Origin: Planctomycetota bacterium
GTDB taxonomy: Bacteria; Planctomycetota; Phycisphaerae; UBA1845; Fen-1342
Direction of reading: 5' to 3'
Assembly (NCBI GenBank): GCA_018814045.1
Contig: JAHJAR010000049.1
Location: 1-48,414 of the forward strand
Length of the DNA: 48,414 nt
Shown here: piece after piece, positions 35,359-42,247 of the stretch
How the letters are laid out: each line of letters starts with the position of its first letter
How positions within the stretch are numbered: position 1 is the first letter of the stretch
The notes under the pieces: generated by a model
Told to the model about the DNA's origin: nothing
Seen by the model: only the letters and a program-made list of their open reading frames with translations
The model's database searches: none
Position numbers and translations under genes: made by a program

Positions 35359-36672
35359 TCAGGATGCGACCTGGAGCGACTCTTCCAGGTCCGCCAGCGG
35401 GGCCTTGTTTGATGTTAGCCGCAGATCGTACTTCTGCTGGAGGATTTTGAAAACAGCCGGGCTGACAAATGCCGGCGGAACCGGGCCGATGCGGATACCC
35501 TTCACGCCCAGCGCCAGCAGCGTCAGCAGGACCGCGACGGCCTTCTGTTCGAACCAGGACAAGACGATCGTCAGCGGCAGATCGTTCACGCCGCAGTCGA
35601 ACGCCTTGGCCAGCGCGACGGCGACCTGGATCGCACCGAACGAGTCGTTGCACTGGCCCATGTCAAGCAGCCGTGGAATGGGCCCCACGCCTTCGAGTTC
35701 AATTGTGCCGAAGTCGTGGTCGCGAATCCGGTACTTCCCGCAGCCGAGCGTCAGGACCACGCTGTCCGGGGGGGTGTTGGCGGCGAACTCCGAGAAGTAG
35801 TTGCGCCCGGGCTCGGCTCCGTCGCAGCCGCCGATTACGTAGAAGTGCCTGAGCTTGCCGGCCTTGACGGCGGCGACGATCTTGTCGGCCAGTCCGAGAA
35901 TGACGTTGTGGTGGAAACCGATGGTCGTCTCGCGGACGGGTGCGTCGGGCAGCGGGTCACAGCGGCGCGCGCACGCGATTACGGCGGAGAAATCGTCGGT
36001 GGTCAGCCGTTTTCCGCCGGGGACTGCCGTGGCCCGCGTCGTGAACAGACGATCCTTGTAGCTCTCGGGCGGGATGAGGACGCAATTGGTGGTGGCCACG
36101 ACCGGGCCGAAGAAGCGGGCAAACTCCTGCTTCTGTTTCTGCCAGGCCCCGCCAAAGTGTCCCACCAGGTGTTCGTGTTGGCGCAGCCTGGGGTACATGT
36201 GGGCGGGCAGCATCTCGCCATGCGTGTAGACATTGATGCCAGTTCCCTTGCTCTGTTCGAGGATGTTCTGCAGATCGAGCAAGTCGTGCCCCGTCACCAG
36301 GATTCCCGGACCGGCCTTGGTGCCCTCGAAAACCGCGGCCGGCGCGGGTGTCCCGAACCGCTGCGTATGGCCCGCATCCAGCATCTCCATGACGCGCAGG
36401 TTCCGGCGGCCGCACTCGAGCACCAGCTCAAACAGGCTGTCCATGTCAAAATTGACGTTGGTGACCGTGGCAAACAGCGCTTCCTCGATAAAGGCGCTCA
36501 CGCCTTCGTCCACCATTTCGAGTCGGCGCGCGTGGTGCGCGTAGGACGCCATGCCTTTCAAGCCGTACAGCAGGATTTCCTGCAGCGACTGCATGTCCGG
36601 ATCTTTTCCGCAAACGCCCATCTCCACACACCCCGTGCCGTGGGCCGTCTGTTCGCACTGATTGCAGAACAT
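35359..36672 (-). CDS. hcp: Hybrid cluster protein (hydroxylamine/NO reductase type), short class III-like form
   Basis: Hcp reduces hydroxylamine in vitro and nitric oxide in vivo, and S-nitrosylates proteins in E. coli. AAGGAG precedes the ATG. The N-terminal cluster ligands are C3, C6, C15 and C21 (C-x2-C-x8-C-x5-C), the spacing of anaerobe-type proteins. Hybrid-cluster ligand regions are visible: GHDLLDLQNILEQ, NCVLIPPESY, GGCDGAEPGRNYF, LTLGCGKYR and LDMGQCNDS. At 437 aa it is about 100 residues shorter than the usual enzyme, fitting class III, which lacks one helical domain. With a dicluster protein upstream, a ferredoxin downstream and a Crp/Fnr regulator, it forms a nitrosative-stress module. 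Confidence 0.95.
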   Translation of the reverse strand: MFCNQCEQTAHGTGCVEMGVCGKDPDMQSLQEILLYGLKGMASYAHHARRLEMVDEGVSAFIEEALFATVTNVNFDMDSLFELVLECGRRNLRVMEMLDAGHTQRFGTPAPAAVFEGTKAGPGILVTGHDLLDLQNILEQSKGTGINVYTHGEMLPAHMYPRLRQHEHLVGHFGGAWQKQKQEFARFFGPVVATTNCVLIPPESYKDRLFTTRATAVPGGKRLTTDDFSAVIACARRCDPLPDAPVRETTIGFHHNVILGLADKIVAAVKAGKLRHFYVIGGCDGAEPGRNYFSEFAANTPPDSVVLTLGCGKYRIRDHDFGTIELEGVGPIPRLLDMGQCNDSFGAIQVAVALAKAFDCGVNDLPLTIVLSWFEQKAVAVLLTLLALGVKGIRIGPVPPAFVSPAVFKILQQKYDLRLTSNKAPLADLEESLQVAS

Positions 36673-36748
36673 CTGGTTGACTCCTTCTCAGGCTAATGGT
36701 CTGGTCGTGGACCGACCCAGTGTAGTGCCTCACAATTACGACATCTTT

Positions 36749-36830
36749 CCGAGCCGCGACCGTCAGGGAGCGGTGGTCGGCGACGCCGACCGGTTCTCGA
36801 CACAATCGTTCCCCGACGGTCGCGGCTCGG
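36749..36830. repeat. Dispersed palindromic repeat, copy 2
   Basis: Perfect 16-base arms ccgagccgcgaccgtc (36749-36764) and its complement (36815-36830). It lies between the dicluster ferredoxin gene and hcp, so a transcript through both would form a long hairpin that could separate their expression. Confidence 0.8.
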
Positions 36831-36896
36831 GTTTGAATACAATGCCGCAATTGCGAGCCACCATGCCAATCTGGTTACGCAGTAGTCTCGTTGTGG

Positions 36897-37685
36897 CTAC
36901 AGCGCGCGTTGGGCAATCAACTTGCCGCGCGTGTTGACCACGATATCGTTCACTGGAACATCACTGGCCGCTTGGCGGCGGGCCTCGAGCACCGCGTGCA
37001 GAATACCCTGGCAACAGGGGACGTCCATGCGCGCCACGGTGATTCCGTGCAGATCGTTGACCCGCATCATCGCCTCGATTTTCTGGATAGAGCCCTCCAG
37101 GTCGTCGAACTTGGGGCAGCCGAGCGCCACCGCGTGCCCGCGCAGGAGACGCGTGTGGAAGTCGGCACAGGCCACTGGCACGCAATCCGCCGCGATCAGC
37201 AGGCGCGCACCCTGCAAAACCGGCGCGGTTGGGGGCAGCAGACGCAGTTGGACGGGCCAGTGTGTCAACTCGGACTGCCGGTTCGTGGGGGAGGGTTCGT
37301 TTCTGGGGCGGGTCTCGGCGACGTGTTGCTCTGCAGGGTCGAATGTCATCAGCCGGCTGCCAGGGCAACCGCCCCCGCCACTTGGGCCGCTCGGTGTGAG
37401 GGCCGGGAGCGCTCCCGGACACGCTCTGGCCTGGTGTTCGGCGCTATGGTCAGTGCGCTGGGCGGCCACCGCGGTCAGATCGAAGGGTGCGGCCTCGCGC
37501 CGCACAATCTTGATGGCATCCTGGGGGCAGTGCCCCAGGCAGGCCCCGAGCCCGTCGCAGACGATGTCCGAGACCAGTTTAGCCTTGCCGTCGACGATGC
37601 GCAGCGCGCCCTCGTGGCAGGCCGGTACGCACTGGCCACACCCATCGCAGCGCTGCTCGTCGATGGTGACAATTTCGCGAATCAC
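36897..37685 (-). CDS. Dicluster 4Fe-4S protein associated with Hcp
   Basis: A 262-aa protein with two N-terminal 4Fe-4S motifs. The first is C-D-G-C-G-Q-C-V-P-A-C (residues 13-23). The second reads C-D-G-L-G-A-C-L-G-H-C, where the second cysteine of CxxCxxCxxxC is replaced by leucine, so this cluster may be 3Fe-4S or absent. A Pro/Gly-rich linker (about 85-135) follows, then a globular domain with LLIAADCVPVACADFH, LGCPKFDD and MDVPCCQG. This architecture is regularly found next to hcp in anaerobes and is taken to pass electrons or handle cluster chemistry; the exact role is unknown. The gene is divergent from the Crp/Fnr regulator. Confidence 0.85.
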   Translation of the reverse strand: MIREIVTIDEQRCDGCGQCVPACHEGALRIVDGKAKLVSDIVCDGLGACLGHCPQDAIKIVRREAAPFDLTAVAAQRTDHSAEHQARACPGALPALTPSGPSGGGGCPGSRLMTFDPAEQHVAETRPRNEPSPTNRQSELTHWPVQLRLLPPTAPVLQGARLLIAADCVPVACADFHTRLLRGHAVALGCPKFDDLEGSIQKIEAMMRVNDLHGITVARMDVPCCQGILHAVLEARRQAASDVPVNDIVVNTRGKLIAQRAL

Positions 37686-37790
37686 GATAATACTCCTGTC
37701 AGCGCCGGGCGGCTGCTATCAGAAAGCCAGGGCGGCCGGCGGAAACGGCCCGTTCTCTGCGGAGTTTCGGGCACTCGGCGTGGCTGTGCC

Positions 37791-37804
37791 TTGATCTGCG
37801 TCAA
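37791..37804. promoter_or_regulatory. FNR/DNR-type operator between the regulator and the hcp unit
   Basis: TTGATCTGCGTCAA is a near-perfect TTGAT-N4-ATCAA box. Its centre is 23 bases before the regulator's TTG start, a position fitting autorepression, and 112 bases before the dicluster gene on the other strand, a position fitting activation. The regulator's E-x-x-S-R helix is the one known to read this sequence in FNR. Confidence 0.7.
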
Positions 37805-37820
37805 GCTGGGAGGACTTTTC

Positions 37821-38537
37821 TTGCCACAGCGAGAAGAGCGCGGGCCCGGGGCAGCGGAGATCTTCCGCGCGTGTGGGCTGTTTCGGACGTTGTCCCCGCA
37901 GTGGATCGAGACACTGGGGGCCGAAGCGTTAGTCCGGCGTTACAGGCGTGGGCAGCGGATCTTCCGGCAGGGGGAGGAGTGCCCCGGGCTGTACTGCGTC
38001 GGGCGCGGGCTGGTGCGGGTGTACAAGGTGGCGCCCAGCGGCAAGGAGCACGTGCTGCATTTCGCTGATCCGGGCAAGACTTTCGCGGAGGTTGCCGCCC
38101 TGGGGCCTTTCGTGTTGCCGGCACACGCCGAAGCGGTCGAGGATTCGATCTGCGCCGTGCTACCCACGGGCTGCCTTCAGAGGCTTCTCCGGGAGCACCA
38201 CGAACTCTGCCTGCAACTACTCAGTGGCATGTCGTTCTGGGTGCGGCAGTTGGTTGGGTTGCTGGAGGACATAGTCCTGCGGGACGCCGTTGGCCGCGTC
38301 GCGCACCACGTGCTCGAGGCGGACACCAGCGCCGGCGCTGAGCTTTTCTCGTTGCCGGTAATGAAGAAGGACCTGGCCAGCCACCTGAATCTGACCAGTG
38401 AGACGCTGTCACGCTCGTTGCGCCGTCTGGCCGACAGCGGCCTGATTGAGATGACGGTCCAGCAGCAGATCCGCATTTTGAACGCCGGCGCTCTCCGCGA
38501 GGTTGCCGAGGGGCTCTTGCCGGCGGAATTTGATTGA
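37821..38537 (+). CDS. Crp/Fnr-family transcription regulator (HcpR/DNR-like)
   Basis: A 238-aa regulator starting at TTG (37821), chosen because GGGAGG stands 7 bases upstream and the length then matches the family; the frame is open further upstream over antisense sequence. A cNMP-binding-fold beta-barrel (about 20-125), dimer helix (about 128-160) and winged helix-turn-helix (about 180-222) follow. The recognition helix reads TSETLSRSLRRL with E194, S197 and R198, the FNR-type E-x-x-S-R. The N-terminal cysteine cluster of oxygen-sensing FNR is missing, so a 4Fe-4S oxygen switch is unlikely; a haem NO sensor (DNR/HcpR type) fits the hcp context. The TTGAT box just upstream suggests autoregulation. 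Confidence 0.88.
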   Translation: MPQREERGPGAAEIFRACGLFRTLSPQWIETLGAEALVRRYRRGQRIFRQGEECPGLYCVGRGLVRVYKVAPSGKEHVLHFADPGKTFAEVAALGPFVLPAHAEAVEDSICAVLPTGCLQRLLREHHELCLQLLSGMSFWVRQLVGLLEDIVLRDAVGRVAHHVLEADTSAGAELFSLPVMKKDLASHLNLTSETLSRSLRRLADSGLIEMTVQQQIRILNAGALREVAEGLLPAEFD

Positions 38538-38570
38538 CGTCGCGCGCCGCGAGGGCGGCGTGTGAACTGC

Positions 38571-40055
38571 TTAGTCCGGACGAGTGTCGGTCGGGGTTGC
38601 CGGCTCCAGAGCTGGGATGCCCGGGTTGGCGGACCGCGGCGCCAGCCGGCTGAAGAGCGGGTTTATCACCAGCGACACGATCATACCGATCGTGCCCGCC
38701 TCCGGGCGTGGGCGTCCGGCGATGTACAACGCCAGGCAGACGCCCAGTCCCAGCACCGCCGACGAGATGGCGCCGAAGCGATTCACGCGCCTGCTGAAGA
38801 TGCCCCACACGAAGGGGCCGAGAAAGACCGAGCCAATCGCCCCCCAGGAGATCGCCAGGATAGCGACAATCGTCTCGAGCCTGGCCGCGGCCAACACAAC
38901 CGAAACGACGATGAATACGGCACTGAGGACACGCATCAGCAGCATCAGTTGGCGATCGCTGACGTTCTTGTTCACGAAGCCGGCGTAGAAGTCCTTCACC
39001 ACCGCCGAACTCGACAGCAGCACCAGCGCCGCCAGTGTTGACATCGAGGCCGAGAGCACGAGCAGCAGCATCAGCACGGAGAGCGACTCGGGTACGACGT
39101 GGGCCAGCAGTTCGGGCATCAATCGATCGACGATCGGCCGGCCTTGCTCGAAGATCCCCGGCGCGGTCTCGGGCGAGATGAATAGCCGCGTTGTCGCGCC
39201 GGTGAAGTAAGCGGCCCCGCCGATCAGGACGGCGAAGCAGGTCGAGGCGACCATGCCGATCCGGACCGAGCGCCGGTCCTTGATGGCGTAGAACTTCTGC
39301 ACCAACTGCGGCATGCCGAAGGGGGCCACACTCGTCAGAAAAACCAGGCAGAACAGCGGCCAAACGCCCGGCGGCCCGACGGGCGCCGCCAGTTTCGGGT
39401 CGATCGCGGCCAGGTCGGCGGACATCTTGCGCAGCCCCCCACCTTCATCGATTGTGAACCACAGCAGGATGCACACGCCGGCGACCATGATCAGGCCGAA
39501 GATCACATCGATCATCGCCATGGACTTGTACCCGCCCAACACCATGTACACCGCCGTAAACGCCCCCATTGCGGCCAGGGCATAGCCGTAGGGGATGTTG
39601 AAGTTGGACTGGAACAGGTAGGAAAGGCCCATGAAGACGGCCGAGGAATAGGGCACAAAGAAGACGAAGATCGCCACGGAGGCGAACAGCTTCAGGAAAG
39701 TGCTGTTGTAGCGCCGTTCGAAGAACTCGGGCATAGTGTGGATGTCGCAGGCGCGCGCGATCTGCCTGACCCGATATCCCAGTAGCCACCACACCGCCAG
39801 CACACCGACCAGGGCGTTGCCGACCGCGATCCACAGCCCGGAATAGCCGAAGCCCCACCCGATCTTGCCCGCGAAACCGATGAACAGGACGGCGGAGAAG
39901 TACGAGGCGGCGTAAGTGAAGGCAGTCATCCACGGCCCGACTTTGCCGCCGCCCAAGAAGAAGTCAGAGAACGAGCGCGTCTTCCGCCACCCGGCCACGC
40001 CGATGGCGATGATCATCAGAGCATAGACGGCGATGACGATTTGCTTGACGTACAT
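38571..40055 (-). CDS. Sodium:solute symporter family protein
   Basis: A 494-aa polytopic transporter of the SSS family (PutP/SGLT fold). The ATG at 40055 begins at the first membrane helix and has GGAG nearby; 95 extra open codons upstream are non-membrane and unlikely. About 13 hydrophobic segments are seen. Family marks include FSDFFLGGGKVGPWMTAFTY (about 28-47), AASYFSAVLFIGFAGK and the VLGGYKSMAMIDVI motif in helix 5. The substrate cannot be read; relatives carry proline, pantothenate, sugars or acetate. It is convergent with the Crp/Fnr gene across 33 bases. Confidence 0.9.
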   Translation of the reverse strand: MYVKQIVIAVYALMIIAIGVAGWRKTRSFSDFFLGGGKVGPWMTAFTYAASYFSAVLFIGFAGKIGWGFGYSGLWIAVGNALVGVLAVWWLLGYRVRQIARACDIHTMPEFFERRYNSTFLKLFASVAIFVFFVPYSSAVFMGLSYLFQSNFNIPYGYALAAMGAFTAVYMVLGGYKSMAMIDVIFGLIMVAGVCILLWFTIDEGGGLRKMSADLAAIDPKLAAPVGPPGVWPLFCLVFLTSVAPFGMPQLVQKFYAIKDRRSVRIGMVASTCFAVLIGGAAYFTGATTRLFISPETAPGIFEQGRPIVDRLMPELLAHVVPESLSVLMLLLVLSASMSTLAALVLLSSSAVVKDFYAGFVNKNVSDRQLMLLMRVLSAVFIVVSVVLAAARLETIVAILAISWGAIGSVFLGPFVWGIFSRRVNRFGAISSAVLGLGVCLALYIAGRPRPEAGTIGMIVSLVINPLFSRLAPRSANPGIPALEPATPTDTRPD

Positions 40056-40111
40056 GTCTCCGATACTTCCTCTCGCGCCCCTCCCGACCGCGCAGTCAGA
40101 CTCAACCCGGC

Positions 40112-40117
40112 ATCGTA
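40112..40117 (-). promoter_or_regulatory. Candidate -10 element for the symporter gene
   Basis: TACGAT on the minus strand in a gcTACGATgc context, 57 bases upstream of the ATG; TCGAAC is the possible -35 at 17 bases. The next 230 bases upstream (to 40354) show nothing else. Confidence 0.35.
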
Positions 40118-40354
40118 GCTGAAGTGGCCGGCTGGTTCGACCGGTCCGGCCCAACTCGTGCTGCGCGCCGCTCGTGGAACTCTCGGAATCATCCGGGGAT
40201 GTCGATGGGCGATGCGGGCACACCCACGGACGACGCGTGCAGGCGGGGTGACACGCCGCCGAGGTGCAACACTCGCTGACACCGCCCACTCGGCCCGGCG
40301 ACAATGCGGGCCAAACGCTGCTGTGGCCGTCAACTCGCACAGGGGCAGGCTGTT

Positions 40355-40484
40355 ATGGTCGACCACTATGTCCCACGTCCGGACGCCCAGTTCAACGCCC
40401 GGCAGAACAACGTCGTCACCTGCGTCAACGGCCACATGGCCGATTTGGGCCTCGCGGCCGGCGTGATGAGGCTGAAGACGATCA
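40355..40484 (+). pseudogene. Truncated N-terminus of a planctomycete-type repeat-helix gene
   Basis: From the ATG at 40355 about 35 codons read like the start of a protein family common in planctomycetes: HYVPRPDAQFNARQNN, then VNGHMADLGLAAG. In intact members, as I remember them, the pattern is D-Y-x-P-R-x-D-A-x-F-x-x-W-Q-x-N-F-V-x-Y. Here the Trp is Arg and a Tyr is Cys, signs of decay. The similarity stops where the dispersed palindrome (40485-40571) begins. I call it a remnant, cut by or joined to that repeat. Confidence 0.45.
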
Positions 40485-40571
40485 GAGCCGCGCCCGTAAG
40501 GAAGCGGTTAGCCCGATACGCGAAGAACATCGACCTGTCGCCGCCACCGCTCCCTCACGGTCGCGGCTCGG
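40485..40571. repeat. Dispersed palindromic repeat, copy 3
   Basis: gagccgcgcccgtaaggaagcgg on the left matches the right module of copy 1 in reverse, and ccgctccctcacggtcgcggctcgg on the right matches the left module of copy 2 in reverse. Only the outer gagccgcg/cgcggctc arms pair with each other. In translation it gives the spurious LPHGRGSD peptide. Confidence 0.7.
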
Positions 40572-40795
40572 ATCGAAACGCGCCGCCCGCCGACCCGAGC
40601 GAGCTGAGCTTCCTGTCGGTCGATGCACGCACGCCGTAAGAACCGAGCGGTCCGCACAGCGGACCCTACGAGTTCAGTTCGCCCGCGGCCACGTTCCAAA
40701 GAAGAACGGGCCGGTGGCACGCCCACACACTGCGCAACCGGCGCGCGGTTGTATTTCTGAGTGTCGGCGATAGGTGACTTGCATCGGCGGGGCCA

Positions 40796-40836
40796 CGGCC
40801 GCGGTGGGCGCGGCGATGGTGGATGTGGGTAGCCTG
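40796..40836 (+). repeat. Direct repeat, family 2, copy A
   Basis: 41 bases that match 42181-42221 at 38 positions, the first 27 identically (both start cggccgcggtggg). It ends 79 bases before the 153-aa lipoprotein gene. Confidence 0.7.
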
Positions 40837-40915
40837 GATGACGATCTACCATGTGCGGGTGGCCATCGTGCAAGTCGGGCCGTCTATGTGACAGACGACA
40901 GCAGTGAGGTGCCCA

Positions 40916-41377
40916 ATGAGGTACGTGATGATACTCACAGGCGTGGCTGCGCTCTCCGCGTTCGGCTGTGATCGGGGTCCATCTGACCCTACGGCCTCCA
41001 AGGACGAACAACAGCCCACCCACGCAATCCCGGCAGATAGCGACGACGAGACAGCAGTCACCCCGAGTGGCAAGGTCAAACCGCTGTTTCCACAGCCCAT
41101 TCGAAATGCGGAAGAGGCAAAGGCATGTACGTTGGCTGCGCTTGAATCCGACCGAAAGCTCGAGGAGCTGAGTGGTGCGAAGTCTGAGGCCGTCACCAAG
41201 CTGCTCGAGGATTGTGTCGCTCAATATGACGAGAGCATGCGTGGCGTCACCAAGTTCTATCCCGGTGGCGTGCGTGTTCGCTACTTCCTGCGCAGCGCCG
41301 ATGTAGCCGATGTAAACGTCTTCGTTCCGGAGGCCAGCACAGCGGTTATACACCTCCGGAGCATCTCCTTGCGCTGA
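40916..41377 (+). CDS. Hypothetical lipoprotein, 153 aa
   Basis: Unrecognised. The ATG at 40916, with GAGGTG upstream, is preferred to a GTG four codons earlier. The signal peptide ends in a lipobox SAFGC, with the cysteine near residue 18. A disordered, acidic, Ser/Thr-rich linker (about 20-60) leads to a helical-plus-strand domain with two further cysteines (about 71 and 108) that could form a disulfide. No enzymatic motif is seen. Confidence 0.6.
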   Translation: MRYVMILTGVAALSAFGCDRGPSDPTASKDEQQPTHAIPADSDDETAVTPSGKVKPLFPQPIRNAEEAKACTLAALESDRKLEELSGAKSEAVTKLLEDCVAQYDESMRGVTKFYPGGVRVRYFLRSADVADVNVFVPEASTAVIHLRSISLR

Positions 41378-41396
41378 GGCTGTGGGTTGACCGTGG

Positions 41397-41405
41397 TGCT
41401 ACAAT
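41397..41405 (+). promoter_or_regulatory. Extended -10 promoter for the 212-aa lipoprotein
   Basis: TG-C-TACAAT, followed by gcgg, 62 bases before the ATG at 41467. It is the same gcTANAATgcg pattern seen before the carboxyltransferase and batD genes. Confidence 0.45.
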
Positions 41406-41466
41406 GCGGACGCTTCAGAAACTGAGTGCTGGCACGCCTTTGTCGAGAGCGATAGGAGGTTGATCC

Positions 41467-42105
41467 ATGTCGTCACGCCCTGTCCGCCCGTTTGTTGTCA
41501 TTGCTGTCGGGTTGTTGATCCTGGTCCCTGGCTGCTGGCCGGCGTTGATTCCCGCGTCGAGCGTGCAGGTGCCCGCCGCCCTGCAATACGTGCTCGATCA
41601 CGCGGACGCGTTCCACACCGAGGCGGATGATCCGGCGAGCGGTACGGGCACCGCCGTGAGCGATGCCGCCGAGTTGAACGGTTGCTGGGGCGCGGCGTTG
41701 GTAGAATCCGAGGGGGCCGTCCCGATCGCGTTGTTCATCGTGTATCGCTTCAACAGCGCCGATGGCACGTACAGTTGCTGGAGCGCTCCCGGGCGGCCGG
41801 CCGGCGAACTCGCGCCACTCATGCCGCTCGTCTCGGAGGAGTCCGGGGTTTTCGTGGTGGAACCGGATGGCGTGATACGCACCACGATCCAGCAGATACG
41901 AGCTAACATGGACGTGGAAACAGGCCAGTTGACAGCGACGCTCCAGGTGCAGTACGTGCCAACCGACGCACTCGACCGCACGCTGCAAGCCGTACTGGAG
42001 GGTGACGATCTGACGCTGCTTTACGAGACAGATGATCCGAACGACCCGGGGGCTGAAGGCGACCGTGTGCTCTTCCGCCGCTTCGATTGCCCTGTGGGCG
42101 AGTAG
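41467..42105 (+). CDS. Hypothetical lipoprotein, 212 aa
   Basis: Unrecognised. AGGAGG precedes the ATG by 7 bases. The N-terminal signal has the lipobox LVPGC (cysteine near residue 23). The mature part is predominantly beta-strand and acidic, with regularly spaced aromatic strands (LNGCWGAALVES, ALFIVYRFNSADGTYSCW) reminiscent of a lipocalin-like or META-like barrel. That is only a shape impression. Two or three cysteines may pair. The gene lies between another lipoprotein and a porin on the same strand. Confidence 0.7.
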   Translation: MSSRPVRPFVVIAVGLLILVPGCWPALIPASSVQVPAALQYVLDHADAFHTEADDPASGTGTAVSDAAELNGCWGAALVESEGAVPIALFIVYRFNSADGTYSCWSAPGRPAGELAPLMPLVSEESGVFVVEPDGVIRTTIQQIRANMDVETGQLTATLQVQYVPTDALDRTLQAVLEGDDLTLLYETDDPNDPGAEGDRVLFRRFDCPVGE

Positions 42106-42180
42106 CCGCGTCGACGCACCATCCGAATGTGGCCCCGGAATCGGTGCGGCAAGCCGCACCCTGCTTGAAGCAAGGCACCG

Positions 42181-42221
42181 CGGCCGCGGTGGGCGCGGCG
42201 ATGGTGGTCGTGGGTGGCCTG
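42181..42221 (+). repeat. Direct repeat, family 2, copy B
   Basis: Matches 40796-40836 at 38 of 41 positions. It lies 26 bases upstream of the porin start, next to its AGGAGG site, so it forms part of the porin 5' leader. Confidence 0.7.
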
Positions 42222-42247
42222 CCCGAAGCGCAGGAGGAGAACGCCCG

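Noticed and set aside
36891-37820. Long N-terminal extension of the Crp/Fnr frame
   Set aside because: It is antisense to the dicluster ferredoxin gene, has no domain-like sequence, and a TTG start with GGGAGG at 37821 gives the normal family length.
40056-40340. 95-codon N-terminal extension of the sodium:solute symporter
   Set aside because: It is Cys/Arg/Pro-rich, non-membrane sequence; the ATG at 40055 lies at the first helix with a ribosome site and a promoter-like -10 upstream.
40304-40639. Plus-strand 111-aa frame as an intact gene
   Set aside because: Its first third resembles a real N-terminus, but the rest is translated palindromic repeat (LPHGRGSD). It is reported as a remnant, not a gene.
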